Counted from the stretch's first letter, positions 25,318-34,112 are shown. The stretch: 64,000 nucleotides of DNA from Paradesulfitobacterium ferrireducens (GCF_017310645.1 NZ_JAFLRH010000040.1:248001-312000); one strand, 5' to 3'. Notes: generated by a model from the letters alone, not told the origin. Made by a program: numbers and translations.

Positions 25318-27234
25318 GTGTTAATGGAGCGCGTCATGAAGGTTGCAGATTGGCTGGCTGCTTTGACTACGGTTTTTATCGTGTTATACACGGTGCGATT
25401 CTTTGATTTATTTTCGGATTATTTTGAAATCTTCCCCATGGGTTTTGTGGCCTTGACCAGTGGCTTGATTTTGGCACAGGCTTTTTTGCGTAAGCGCACC
25501 ACAAAGTCCGGAGAGAATAGTACTATTCCGTGGTATGACTTGATCTTAGCCGGTTTTAGTATTCTAGTAGGCGCCTATGTCATGATAAACGCCGAACGGA
25601 TTGTGACAACGATGGGTTTGCCCAGTGCAGGGGAAATTGTCTTGGGTTTCGCCGCTATTTTGCTGTTTATGGAAGGCGCCCGGCGAACGGTTGGCTTAGC
25701 CCTGACCATTATCGCCGCCATCTTTGTAGCCTACGCTTTCCTAGGTTCTTACATCCCTGGCCCTTTGAACATCGCTGAGTTTGGTACAGCAAGGATCATT
25801 GGACATCTCTATCTTTTTTCGGATGGCATGTACGGCGTGATTGCCCGCACCATCGTGACCATGGTTGCCGTTTATATGTTGTTTGCCCAGTTTCTGACGG
25901 AAACAGGGCTCGGCAAATTCATCATAGACATCAGCAATGCCTTAGTAGGCAACGTCAGAGGAGGCCCGGCCAAAATAGCGATTTTTGCCAGCGCGGGCTT
26001 TGGCATGATCTCAGGAAGTGCGGTAGGGAATGTAGCGACGACGGGGGTTTTTACCATCCCGTTAATGAAAAAACTTGGTTACCGGGCCGAGTTTGCCGGA
26101 GCGGTAGAGGCTGTCGCTTCCACCGGGGGGGCTATTATGCCCCCGATTATGGGGACGGTAGCCTTTATTATGGCAGATATGTTGTCGGTTCCTTACCGCC
26201 AAGTCATTACCATGGCCATCATACCGGCCCTGCTCTATTACATGACTTTATTCATTCAAGTTGACCTGGAGGCAGCAAAGCTAAATTTAGTAGGAATTGA
26301 AAGGGAAAAGCTGCCGGATCTGCGCTCGACCTTATTAGGGGGCTGGTATTATGCCATTCCGATGACGGTGTTTTTTGTCGAACTCCTCTGGTTTAAAAAT
26401 GACGCGATTCTATCGGCTTTAATTACCATTGCAGCCCTGATTATATCCAACCTTTTGTTCGGCAAAGAAAAGCTGAACCTGAAAAAAATCTATAACGCTT
26501 TGAAGAATACCGTGCTGGAATCAATGGTGTCAATTATTGGAATTGCCGGTGCAGCGGGGTGTGTGGTAGCCGTAGTTTCTCTTACAGGGTTAGGTGTTAA
26601 ACTCTCCGGTTTTTTAGTTGATGTTTCCAACGGTTCATTGTTATTGCTTCTACTGTTCACGGCCATCGTCAATTATATCTTGGGCATGGGCTTACCCTGG
26701 TCAGCCAGTTTCCTGCTCTTGGTGGTTCTGGTGGCACCAGCCCTGGAAGCAGCCGGGGTGGAGCAAACGATTGCTTATTTTTTTATTCTCTGGACCGGGT
26801 TATATTCGTTTATCACCTGGCCTGTTGCCGTTGCCGGGTATGTAGCCTCTTCCATTGCTGAGAGCAACGTGGCAAAGACTTGCCTTACGGCGATGAGGCT
26901 GGCCATGGCCAGTTATATTATTCCGTTCGCCATGATATTCAACAGGGGGTTGGTCATGCAGGGAGGAGGATTAGAAGTTCTTCACTCCGTAGTGACCGCA
27001 ATTGTGGGATTGGGAGTAGGCGCTATTGGATTCAGCGGTTATTTTGATATCGGCGGCAAGCTAACCCGGTTTGAACGGGCGCTTTACATCCTGGGTGGTA
27101 TCTTGCTGGCGGCTTCTACCAATATTGTGCTGGAAGGAGTTTCCAGTGTTATGATTCTTACAGCTTTGACTAAGAATTGGAGCCGTCATAAAACCTTAAA
27201 GTCCGAAGCCAGCATCCAAACCATGAAACTATGA
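25318..27234 (+). CDS. TRAP transporter fused permease (4TM/12TM)
   Basis: A 638-residue membrane protein combining the small DctQ-type and large DctM-type TRAP permease parts, as is usual for TAXI-TRAP systems. Strongly hydrophobic segments run throughout, with the family signature GMISGSAVGNVATTGVFTIP (near residue 234) and STGGAIMPPIMG (near 270). It imports the bound acid using an ion gradient. GTG at 25318 is preferred because GGAGGTG (25305-25311) lies 6 bases before it. It overlaps the MoaD-like gene by 4 bases (ATGA). A broken paralog lies at 37560. Confidence 0.9.
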   Translation: MLMERVMKVADWLAALTTVFIVLYTVRFFDLFSDYFEIFPMGFVALTSGLILAQAFLRKRTTKSGENSTIPWYDLILAGFSILVGAYVMINAERIVTTMGLPSAGEIVLGFAAILLFMEGARRTVGLALTIIAAIFVAYAFLGSYIPGPLNIAEFGTARIIGHLYLFSDGMYGVIARTIVTMVAVYMLFAQFLTETGLGKFIIDISNALVGNVRGGPAKIAIFASAGFGMISGSAVGNVATTGVFTIPLMKKLGYRAEFAGAVEAVASTGGAIMPPIMGTVAFIMADMLSVPYRQVITMAIIPALLYYMTLFIQVDLEAAKLNLVGIEREKLPDLRSTLLGGWYYAIPMTVFFVELLWFKNDAILSALITIAALIISNLLFGKEKLNLKKIYNALKNTVLESMVSIIGIAGAAGCVVAVVSLTGLGVKLSGFLVDVSNGSLLLLLLFTAIVNYILGMGLPWSASFLLLVVLVAPALEAAGVEQTIAYFFILWTGLYSFITWPVAVAGYVASSIAESNVAKTCLTAMRLAMASYIIPFAMIFNRGLVMQGGGLEVLHSVVTAIVGLGVGAIGFSGYFDIGGKLTRFERALYILGGILLAASTNIVLEGVSSVMILTALTKNWSRHKTLKSEASIQTMKL

Positions 27235-27473
27235 AAGTTGAGATTAAATTTTACGGCGGTATGGAAAATTTCATCGTAAAGACCGGCCCTGATTCCGGAA
27301 AGAAGATGGAGGCAGAAGTCATCAAGGGGTCTACGGTCCGAATGCTGCTGAGGCAACTCGGCATCGCGGAAGGAGAGGTTTTCTTCCTGTTAAATAATGT
27401 CTTTCAGGATCTTGAAACTGCCTTGGCCGAGGGAGACCAAATTTACATTTTTCCGGCAATTTTCGGCGGCTAA
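27231..27473 (+). CDS. MoaD/ThiS-like ubiquitin-fold protein
   Basis: An 80-residue beta-grasp protein ending in the diagnostic Gly-Gly (FPAIFGG). Such proteins carry a thiocarboxylate and supply sulfur for the pterin cofactor. MoaD-like genes are often encoded beside tungsten aldehyde oxidoreductases, as here, where one follows 33 bases downstream. Its start overlaps the TRAP permease stop, indicating translational coupling. It probably serves tungstopterin assembly for that enzyme. Confidence 0.85.
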   Translation: MKVEIKFYGGMENFIVKTGPDSGKKMEAEVIKGSTVRMLLRQLGIAEGEVFFLLNNVFQDLETALAEGDQIYIFPAIFGG

Positions 27474-27506
27474 AGAGAAGATTATTCTATCGAAGAGGGT
27501 GATAAG

Positions 27507-29339
27507 GTGTTAGGTTATGCAGGGCGCTGGGCCCAGGTCGATCTGACGAATCATTCAGTAGACTATATTGAGCTACCGGACAAGATGTTGCGGGATTATT
27601 TAGGCGGGACCGGAATCGGAGCCCGGTTATTATATGACCGGGTTCAGCCGGGAGTTGTGTGGGACAGTCCCGAGAATCACATTGTCATCGCCGGAGGCCC
27701 CTTAAACAGTACCCACTTGGCCGGGGCCGGGGCATTTTCAGTGATCACCAAAGGCCCCTTGACCAATGGTGCGACTTCCACCCAGGCTAACGGTTTTCTG
27801 GGCGCGTATTTAAAAACCTCCGGCTTTGACGGCTTGATCATCCATGGATCCTCCGCTTCCTGGGTCTATCTCTACCTACACGATGGCATTGTGGAAATCC
27901 GGGAAGGCGAGCTGCTGAAAGGGCTTGATACGTTGGCATCGGAAGAAAAGGTCAAAGAGCTGATTCAAAGGCCGGGTCTTAAAGCCAGTGTCTTCAGTAT
28001 TGGGCCGGCCGGGGAGAACTTGGTCAAATTTGCCGCTCTCGTCGGGGATCGTGGTCATGTTGCTTCCAAAAACGGAATTGGGGCTGTACTCGGAAGCAAA
28101 AAACTAAAAGCCATCGCGGTCGAACGTGGAGCCTATAAGACGGCGATCCATGATGCGGAAAGGATGTCTGCACTAGCCCGGTCTATGGTTGAGCAAACCA
28201 GAAATGACCCCAAAAGCGGGAAAACGTTCAACCGGGGCACCTCCCACCTGCTTGGGCTGTATTTTAACACCGGTCTGCTTCCGTATAAGAATCTAACGTC
28301 CAATGTGATTGGGCAAGAGTACCTGAAGCTGGGAGGTGAATATTACCGGGAGCGCTTTGAGTTAAAACGGGATTCATGTTGGGCTTGCCCCAGCGGCCAC
28401 TGCCATGTCATTAAAGTAACCGAAGGCCCTTATACGGGTTTTATGGGGGATGAGCCGGAATACGAGCTTTTTGCCGGGATGGGAACCCTGATCGGCCAGA
28501 GCGACCCGGGAGCCGTGGTGATGCTTTCCAATCTATGCGACCGCTTGGGTTTCGACGGTAATGAAGCGAGTTGGCTGACGGCTTTTGTAATGGAGTGTTT
28601 TGAGCGGGGACTTCTAAGTGTGGAAGATACGGATGGCCTGGAATTACGGTGGGGCAACGTGGAAGCAGTTCGTTCCTTATTGACTAAAATTTCCAAACGG
28701 GAAGGGATTGGCAATCTTCTGGCCGAGGGGGTGATGCGGGCCGCAGAAAGCATTGGCGGGGAAGCGAAGAATTTAGCTGTATATCTGAAGAAAGGGTATG
28801 CTCCCCGGGGACATGATCACCGGGCACGCTGGTTTGAAATGTTTGACGCGGCGACTTCCGGTACAGGGACGATTGAGAGCATTGGCCTGAATATTCCCGA
28901 TGCCTTTTCCCCGGCCGCGCTAGCCGAAGGAATTGTGCATGGAAAGCCCAGAAATTTTGTGGATTCGTTAGTAGTTTGTATGTTTCCGACACGCACCATG
29001 ACTTCGGCCGGGGTTGATCACCTGGTTGAGATGCTGAAGGCGGTGACCGGGTGGGATTATACTCCTGAAGAAGCGTTTAGGATGTCCCTGAGAGTGGTTA
29101 CTTTGCTGCGGGCATTTAATTCGCGGCATGGAATCAGGCCGGATGTTGAATACCCATCCCCAAGATATGGTTCAGTCCCGGTAGACGGTCCTGCCCAAGG
29201 CAAGGATGTCATGAAGATTTGGGATGAAACGCTGGATCAGTATTACCAGCTGATGGGCTGGGACAGAATATCCGGCAGGCCAAAGCCGGATACCTTACAA
29301 AATCTCGGCTTGGATGCAATCGTAAAGGACTTATATTGA
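27507..29339 (+). CDS. Tungsten aldehyde:ferredoxin oxidoreductase family enzyme
   Basis: A 610-residue AOR-family enzyme that oxidises aldehydes to acids, or runs the reverse at low potential, with tungstopterin and a [4Fe-4S] cluster. Visible are the N-terminal pterin-binding region (YLGGTGIGARLLYD, ~31-44), KNGIGAVLGSKKLKAI (~188-203) and cluster cysteines Cys291, Cys294 and Cys299 (CWACPSGHC), with a fourth in SLVVCMFP. The CX2CX4C spacing is one residue longer than the CX2CX3C I know from characterised AORs. GTG 27507 follows GAGGGTGATAAG. Context suggests it acts on an aldehyde made in this pathway, possibly by the alcohol dehydrogenase. Confidence 0.9.
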   Translation: MLGYAGRWAQVDLTNHSVDYIELPDKMLRDYLGGTGIGARLLYDRVQPGVVWDSPENHIVIAGGPLNSTHLAGAGAFSVITKGPLTNGATSTQANGFLGAYLKTSGFDGLIIHGSSASWVYLYLHDGIVEIREGELLKGLDTLASEEKVKELIQRPGLKASVFSIGPAGENLVKFAALVGDRGHVASKNGIGAVLGSKKLKAIAVERGAYKTAIHDAERMSALARSMVEQTRNDPKSGKTFNRGTSHLLGLYFNTGLLPYKNLTSNVIGQEYLKLGGEYYRERFELKRDSCWACPSGHCHVIKVTEGPYTGFMGDEPEYELFAGMGTLIGQSDPGAVVMLSNLCDRLGFDGNEASWLTAFVMECFERGLLSVEDTDGLELRWGNVEAVRSLLTKISKREGIGNLLAEGVMRAAESIGGEAKNLAVYLKKGYAPRGHDHRARWFEMFDAATSGTGTIESIGLNIPDAFSPAALAEGIVHGKPRNFVDSLVVCMFPTRTMTSAGVDHLVEMLKAVTGWDYTPEEAFRMSLRVVTLLRAFNSRHGIRPDVEYPSPRYGSVPVDGPAQGKDVMKIWDETLDQYYQLMGWDRISGRPKPDTLQNLGLDAIVKDLY

Positions 29340-29401
29340 ATCGTCACTTCTAATCGGTAAGAGAAGTCAAGTCAGGAATAACAATGTGGAGGTGGGCACC
29401 T

Positions 29402-29956
29402 ATGAGGGAAGAAAAAGAGAAGGCGCATGTTCACGCAGAAGAAAAGTGGGAACAGTGGAAAAAGGAACGAACGTATGTGAGGGCGCTTAAAGGGGTTTAC
29501 GGTGAGGTGTACAAACAGCTGTTGGAACAACCCCGGGTTTACAAGAGCGGAAACTGGAAGTGGAAAGGGGGCCCCCGTTTTTACCACCGGGCGGTGATTA
29601 ACCCGGAAAGTGTTGAAATTACCCAGATGATCGAGGGCCACATTGACGTAATCGCTCCGGGCTCAGCCGGACAAAAACACGGCCACATGAACAGTGCTGT
29701 GTTCGTGATCCTGGAAGGAAAAGGCTATGATATTCATGACGGGGTGCGGTATGACTGGGAGGAAGGGGATGTCTGTATCGTAGACAATGCCTCGGTTCAC
29801 CAGCATTTCAACAGTGATCCGGAGAAGCCTGTCAAAGTGATTGTATTTAAGGCGAAACCGCTTTTCCTATTTGCCCATATGATTTTTCAAAAGGTTGTGG
29901 AATACCCGTCCAAAGACCCGGTGCCGGGATTCCCGAATTTTTATCCGGAAGGTTAG
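29402..29956 (+). CDS. Cupin protein, UbiD-associated paralog 1
   Basis: A 184-residue single-domain cupin, one of three close paralogs here (also 45248 and 48963). The N-terminal ~60 residues hold the shared motif VRALKGVYGEVYKQLL. The cupin barrel follows with KHGHMNSAVFVILEGKG (92-108) and GDVCIVDNASVHQHFN (122-137). His93, His95 and His133 fill metal-ligand positions, but the usual Glu of motif 1 is Ala99. The conserved C-terminus is KAKPLFLFAHM...VEYP. ATG 29402 follows GGAGGTGGG. Function unknown; possibilities are a decarboxylation or isomerisation enzyme or a sensor. Confidence 0.8.
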   Translation: MREEKEKAHVHAEEKWEQWKKERTYVRALKGVYGEVYKQLLEQPRVYKSGNWKWKGGPRFYHRAVINPESVEITQMIEGHIDVIAPGSAGQKHGHMNSAVFVILEGKGYDIHDGVRYDWEEGDVCIVDNASVHQHFNSDPEKPVKVIVFKAKPLFLFAHMIFQKVVEYPSKDPVPGFPNFYPEG

Positions 29957-30024
29957 TATTTACCCCGAACTTGTCGGCAAGCTAAGTTCAATAAATAACG
30001 GTTTGTTAGGGAGAGGTGGACAGA

Positions 30025-30750
30025 ATGTATGGCTGGCGCGCCCGGATTGGGCATATATCCCCTTCCCGCGGGGATACCATGGTCCACGAATTTTACCAAT
30101 TAGCGCCGGACGGGGTGATGTTTCTCAACACGACTGGGCAAATCAGGAAACTGGATCAACAAGACCTCAATAAGCAATATGAACAGCTTGAGTCTGCGGC
30201 TAAAGACCTGGTTGAAGCCGGCGCTCATGTAATTTTGCTGGGAGGTGGACCGATATTCTCGGGCAAAGGGTATGAAAAGGCGCGGGAAATATGCCTAAAG
30301 CTTGAGGATGAGCTGGGGGTTCCGGTCCAGACTACAATCTGTGCGGCCGTGGACGCCATGAGAAGTCTTTCCATTAGAAAAGTAGCAATTGCTTCCCCCT
30401 ATGAAGAGGAACATAATCTTAAGACGAAGGCCTTTCTGGAAGAGGCCGGGTTTACCGTCTTATACGCCAAAGGATTGGGGATTAAGAAAAATTCGATTAT
30501 CGGTAATTTACCGGAATATGCTTCTTATCAGCTGGCTAAAGAAGCATTTTACCAGGCAGAGGACGCAGATTGTGTATATATGCCATGCGGACGCTGGCCA
30601 ACCATACGGCTTATCGATGTTTTGGAAAGAGATATGGGTAAACCGGCTGTTAGCAGTACTTTGGCCACTTTCTGGTATGCTTTTGCAGCATTAAAGATTC
30701 AAACCCCTATAAAAGGGTTCGGGATGCTGCTGGATTCCCTGGGAAAATAA
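30025..30750 (+). CDS. Arylmalonate decarboxylase-like protein (Asp/Glu racemase superfamily)
   Basis: A 241-residue member of the superfamily holding maleate isomerase, aspartate racemase and arylmalonate decarboxylase. VQTTICAAVDAMRSLSIRKV and AVSSTLATFW match the decarboxylase pattern, and Cys188 (YMPCGRWP) is in the position of its catalytic Cys. The first catalytic Cys needed by racemases and maleate isomerases is absent (LLGGGPIF, 71-78), which favours decarboxylase-like chemistry. The N-terminus MYGWRARIGHISPSRGD is closer to maleate isomerases, so the call is not final. ATG 30025 follows GGGAGAGGTGG. It is the last gene of the long operon. Confidence 0.78.
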   Translation: MYGWRARIGHISPSRGDTMVHEFYQLAPDGVMFLNTTGQIRKLDQQDLNKQYEQLESAAKDLVEAGAHVILLGGGPIFSGKGYEKAREICLKLEDELGVPVQTTICAAVDAMRSLSIRKVAIASPYEEEHNLKTKAFLEEAGFTVLYAKGLGIKKNSIIGNLPEYASYQLAKEAFYQAEDADCVYMPCGRWPTIRLIDVLERDMGKPAVSSTLATFWYAFAALKIQTPIKGFGMLLDSLGK

Positions 30751-30774
30751 GATTTTAGGTTGTTTGCGTGAAGA

Positions 30775-30803
30775 TTGACACGATAAAATTTAATTTATGT
30801 AAA
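30775..30803 (+). promoter_or_regulatory. Sigma-A-type promoter for the broken tctC
   Basis: A perfect TTGACA (30775-30780), 17 bases, then TGTAAA (30798-30803, four of six consensus bases), about 30 bases before the start of the TctC pseudogene. Confidence 0.55.
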
Positions 30804-30834
30804 TAAACTATATTTACGAAGGAGTTGTGAAAAA

Positions 30835-31739
30835 ATGATAAGAAAACATCTAAGAAATATTTCGAAAATTCTGGTTTTAATTTTGATTTTGTCACTGCTG
30901 CTAGCCGGCTGCGCATCGGATAAAACTCAAAGTGAAAGTAAGAAAGAAACAGCGGCAGCGAACACTGCGGTCAAAGCGGACTATGAGTTCTTTAACGGCA
31001 AGACCATAACTTTTATCGTCGCCACAAAAGCAGGGGGCGGCTATGATACGTACGCCCGGTTTGTAGCTCCCTACCTGCAAAAATACCTTCCCGGAAGTAC
31101 GGTCATTGTCAAGAATGTTCCGGGGGCCGGCCATGTTATCGGCGCCAATGATTTGTATACAGCGAAGCCCGACGGTTTAACCATAGGAACTTTTGATAAG
31201 GCTTTGATTATAACCCAGCTGATAGGCCAAGAGGGGGTTAAGTTTGATTTAAATAAGTTTACGTGGCTGGGCAATGCGACCAGTGAACCGAGGGTTTTCA
31301 TCGTCGGAACCAATAGTTCTTTCAAAGCGATCGAGGATATGAAAAAGGACAAAGCGGTTAAGCTTGGAGGAACAGGACTAGGAAGTTCCAGCACGAACGA
31401 TGCATTGTTTCTAAAAAATATTTTAGGACTAAATATTCAGTTAATTAACGGGTATGGCGGGCAGGAACAAGACTTGGCCATGATGCGTGGTGAGATTGAC
31501 GGGCAAATCGGAACCTTAAGTTCTATGCAGTCAATGCTAGATAATAAGGAGGCGGTCGCTGTCTTATCGATTGGGAAGAAGCTCGATAATATTCCGTATC
31601 TGAGGGACATTGCCCCTGCGGATAAAAAACCTTTAGTGAGTTTATGAACGGGGAAGAAACCGGCAAATTGGTAAGCAGCGCTTTGAATCAGACTCCGGAA
31701 ATGAAAAAACTGATTAAAGAGATTACGACAGGAAAATAA
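30835..31739 (+). pseudogene. TctC solute-binding protein, frameshifted and internally deleted
   Basis: The N-terminal 264 codons encode a good TctC-type lipoprotein (lipobox LAGC, Cys26; VATKAGGGYDTYARFVAPYL), very close to the intact paralog at 50104. After PADKKPL the frame is lost by about one base (near 31637) and stops at 31647. The next frame resumes as EFMN followed directly by GEETGKLVSSALNQTPEMKKL up to the TAA at 31739. Compared with the paralog about 52 codons between MN and EE are missing. The C-terminal lobe is therefore incomplete and the gene is dead or truncated. Its promoter and ribosome site look intact. Confidence 0.85.
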
Positions 31740-31827
31740 TGTAGGGGAAACCTCGTTATTTATTCGTGAAGAGATACACTGTGTTCTTAAGGTAAGGTTA
31801 CGATAGCATATTCATAAGCATAATAGG

Positions 31828-31867
31828 AAACAGATAGCTGTAAGAATTTATAGTTATCTGTTTTTTT
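31828..31867 (+). terminator. Rho-independent terminator
   Basis: AAACAGATA (31828-31836) pairs with TATCTGTTT (31855-31863), followed by TTTT, downstream of the TctC pseudogene. The rest of the 350-base gap up to 32091 is AT-rich and holds two further inverted repeats (31884-31898, 31938-31973) but no gene. Confidence 0.75.
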
Positions 31868-31883
31868 GCATATCAGATTCCCA

Positions 31884-31973
31884 TGCCGCAATGCGGCACC
31901 ACTTGTAAATGAAAATTTTGCTTTTGAATAGCAAGCTACATACTTTAGCTGCGAAGTAATTTTGCGAGTATGT
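31884..31973. other. Inverted repeats in an AT-rich gap
   Basis: TGCCGCA-A-TGCGGCA (31884-31898) is a perfect 15-base palindrome. ACATACT (31938-31944) pairs with AGTATGT (31967-31973). No coding frame or recognised RNA family was found. They could be leftovers of a deleted gene or regulatory structures of the next lipoprotein gene. Confidence 0.4.
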
Positions 31974-32091
31974 TCGAGCTATGAATTAGAGAAAACCTTA
32001 TTCCTTACTTTTTGATATTTTCATAATTCACAGGAATTTCGAACTACTATGTAGAATTATTTTTTATATTGTTAGAAGGGGGAAAAGGGAA

Positions 32092-32730
32092 TTGTTTAAA
32101 ATTTTACGCCTGATTGTAATAGCTACTATCATCATAACTCTTGCCGGTTGTAGTGTTTCTTCAACAGAAGAATCTAAGGTTAAAGTAGTATCGCAAAAAT
32201 ATTTAACTGATTCTTTCGAGTTTAATTACCAAATGACAAGAGAAATGCCAGGTTTACAATATGTCACATCTGAATTCAAAGAAGAATTAACGAAAAGGTT
32301 TTCTGATTTATTAACCGCAACTACGGGTGCTAACTTAATTCAGAGGGTTTTAGATTTGAACTTAAGTTCGATACAATTATCCAGTGAAACCTTAGCAAAT
32401 GTTAGTTATGAAGTTAAAGTGAATATATCGACAATAATCAAACCTGACTACACTGAAACTTATAAAGGAACTTTATACCTCCGAAATAAGAACGGACAAT
32501 GGCAGGTTAATGGGAACCAACTTGAAAATCATGATTGGATATTACCTTCGTTACCAACGATACAAAAGACAATAGTTTTAGGTGAACAAGAAGAATCAGA
32601 AAAACTTCGTATAAAACTTAATGCTTCCGGCTTTTCTTCTAGGAATTCTTTAATACAACCATTAGTCGAAAATGCCGAAATGGTTGTATTAATCGCTTAC
32701 CCCGAGTCAGCTCCTGCCCCTTTTTATTAA
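32092..32730 (+). CDS. Small lipoprotein of unknown function, probably truncated
   Basis: A 212-residue predicted lipoprotein with a signal helix and lipobox LAGC (Cys20). The rest is a hydrophilic alpha/beta sequence with a GTLYLRNKNGQWQVNGN stretch near residues 123-139, resembling DUF4878/NTF2-like lipoprotein folds; no firm family. The TTG start at 32092 follows AGAAGGGGGAAAAGGG. The gene is far richer in A+T than its neighbours. The reading frame continues in phase past its TAA for another 54 codons of good-looking protein, so the stop is probably a nonsense mutation. Confidence 0.6.
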   Translation: MFKILRLIVIATIIITLAGCSVSSTEESKVKVVSQKYLTDSFEFNYQMTREMPGLQYVTSEFKEELTKRFSDLLTATTGANLIQRVLDLNLSSIQLSSETLANVSYEVKVNISTIIKPDYTETYKGTLYLRNKNGQWQVNGNQLENHDWILPSLPTIQKTIVLGEQEESEKLRIKLNASGFSSRNSLIQPLVENAEMVVLIAYPESAPAPFY

Positions 32731-32895
32731 GATTACTTTAAAGATTTACAAGCAAAAGACAAAAACTACATAAATATTAAGAAAAAGAACGGTCAAACGC
32801 TTGTATACATTAAGGGAGAGAATAAGGAAAATGTATTAAAACTAGTCGATCTTATTGACGATTATAATAATGAAACTTACAAAATACTTCCTTAA
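32731..32895 (+). pseudogene. In-frame continuation of the lipoprotein after a TAA
   Basis: Directly after the TAA at 32728-32730 the same frame reads DYFKDLQAKDKNYINIKKK through KENVLKLVDLIDDYNN to a second TAA at 32893-32895, with no start codon of its own in a sensible place. The composition matches the upstream part. It is best explained as the severed C-terminus of the lipoprotein. Confidence 0.65.
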
Positions 32896-32910
32896 GGAAC
32901 ACACACTCAT

Positions 32911-34089
32911 CTAATCAGTATGTTTTTGCCTTTCCCTCGCTCGCCCAAACCCCACATAAAGCAAAATCGCAATCCCGGCCGGAACCATGGCCCAGAGATA
33001 AATCGCCTGGTACCCGGTAAGTTCGGCGACTGCCCCCCAGATCATCGACCCCAGTCCAATTCCCAAATCAAACCCGACCATAAACGTGGCATTGGCCGAT
33101 CCGCGGCGAAACGGGGGAACTGTGCGTACGGCCATGGCCTGTAAGGAAGGCTGGACCGCTCCGAATCCCAGGCCGTAGATCACTGCTGCCGCGAGAAAGG
33201 CGCTTAAAGAAGCGGAGAAATAGAGAATGAGCATCGTGGCTAGGACGCCGAGCATACCGGGAATGATGGCTGCGGAATACCCTTTGCGGTCAGCCAGGCG
33301 ACCGAAAGCCGGGCGGGAGACCATCAAGGCGATGGCATAGACGGTGAAAAACAAGCCGATGTTCTGGACTCCGCGTGAGTCGGCATAGAGAGCGATAAAA
33401 GCGACCACGGAGCCGTAGGTCATGGTTACAAAGAGGATGACAACTCCGGGTAATAAGGCAGCCTTCTCAAACATGTTTGACTTCTGAGGTGAGGCTCCCC
33501 GGTCGGGTGTGTGATATTTTATTGGAAACGCAAGAAGTATAGTCATGATGACTGCTGTCGTCGAAATAATAAACACCGTGTCAAACCCGGACCATTTCAT
33601 GATGCTTAAACCCAAGGCCGGAGCCAAGGCCATGGACAGGGAGTTGGTCAGCCCAAAGAAACCCATACCTTCACCGAGACGGGCTTTGGGGATAATATCC
33701 GAAGCGATGGTGCCGGAAGCCGTGCTGGCCGCGCCCCAGCCGAAGCCATGGATAAAACGGAGAACAAGCAAGATCAAAACGGTCGGCACCCAATGGTAGG
33801 CAATCACAGATAAGAGAAACAGAACCAGCCCGCTGAGATACACGCCTTTGCGCCCGTGCTGGTCCAGCAAACGCCCGGCGATTGGTCTCATTAGAACCGC
33901 AGATAGGGTGAAAACTCCAACGACCAGCCCGGCTGAGGCGTCAGTGCCACCGAGTTTGGTGGCATAAACGGGCAGGACGGGGAGAAGCATTTGGAAGCCG
34001 AGGAAGATAAAGAAGTTGGCCAAGGTGATCAGTATAAAATCTTTGGTCCATAATGGCTGTTGCTTCTCTATGTTCGGATTCGAGGACAA
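32911..34089 (-). CDS. MFS transporter
   Basis: A 392-residue, 12-helix major facilitator of the drug/metabolite exporter type. Helix 2-3 carries GRLLDQHGRKGVYLSG, the conserved MFS motif A, and the second half has GRLADRKGYSAAI, its repeat. Three starts are possible. TTG 34089 is preferred since GAGGGGGAG lies 6 bases upstream; ATG 34107 has only a weak AAGGA. It is transcribed against the island direction, next to the toxin-antitoxin pair, and may export a pathway intermediate. Complete and undamaged. Confidence 0.85.
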   Translation of the reverse strand: MSSNPNIEKQQPLWTKDFILITLANFFIFLGFQMLLPVLPVYATKLGGTDASAGLVVGVFTLSAVLMRPIAGRLLDQHGRKGVYLSGLVLFLLSVIAYHWVPTVLILLVLRFIHGFGWGAASTASGTIASDIIPKARLGEGMGFFGLTNSLSMALAPALGLSIMKWSGFDTVFIISTTAVIMTILLAFPIKYHTPDRGASPQKSNMFEKAALLPGVVILFVTMTYGSVVAFIALYADSRGVQNIGLFFTVYAIALMVSRPAFGRLADRKGYSAAIIPGMLGVLATMLILYFSASLSAFLAAAVIYGLGFGAVQPSLQAMAVRTVPPFRRGSANATFMVGFDLGIGLGSMIWGAVAELTGYQAIYLWAMVPAGIAILLYVGFGRARERQKHTD

Positions 34090-34112
34090 GAAAACTCCCC
34101 CTCTCATGTTCC

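Noticed and set aside
30025-30750. Naming this gene maleate cis-trans isomerase
   Set aside because: The first catalytic Cys of maleate isomerases is missing; only the C188-type Cys is present.
31630-31650. Programmed frameshift in the 30835 tctC
   Set aside because: There is no convincing slippery heptamer with a structure, and the downstream part also lacks about 52 codons, so simple decay fits better.
32728-32730. TAA as a programmed readthrough or recoded codon
   Set aside because: Selenocysteine uses UGA and pyrrolysine UAG. No recoding of UAA is expected here, so a nonsense mutation is simpler.
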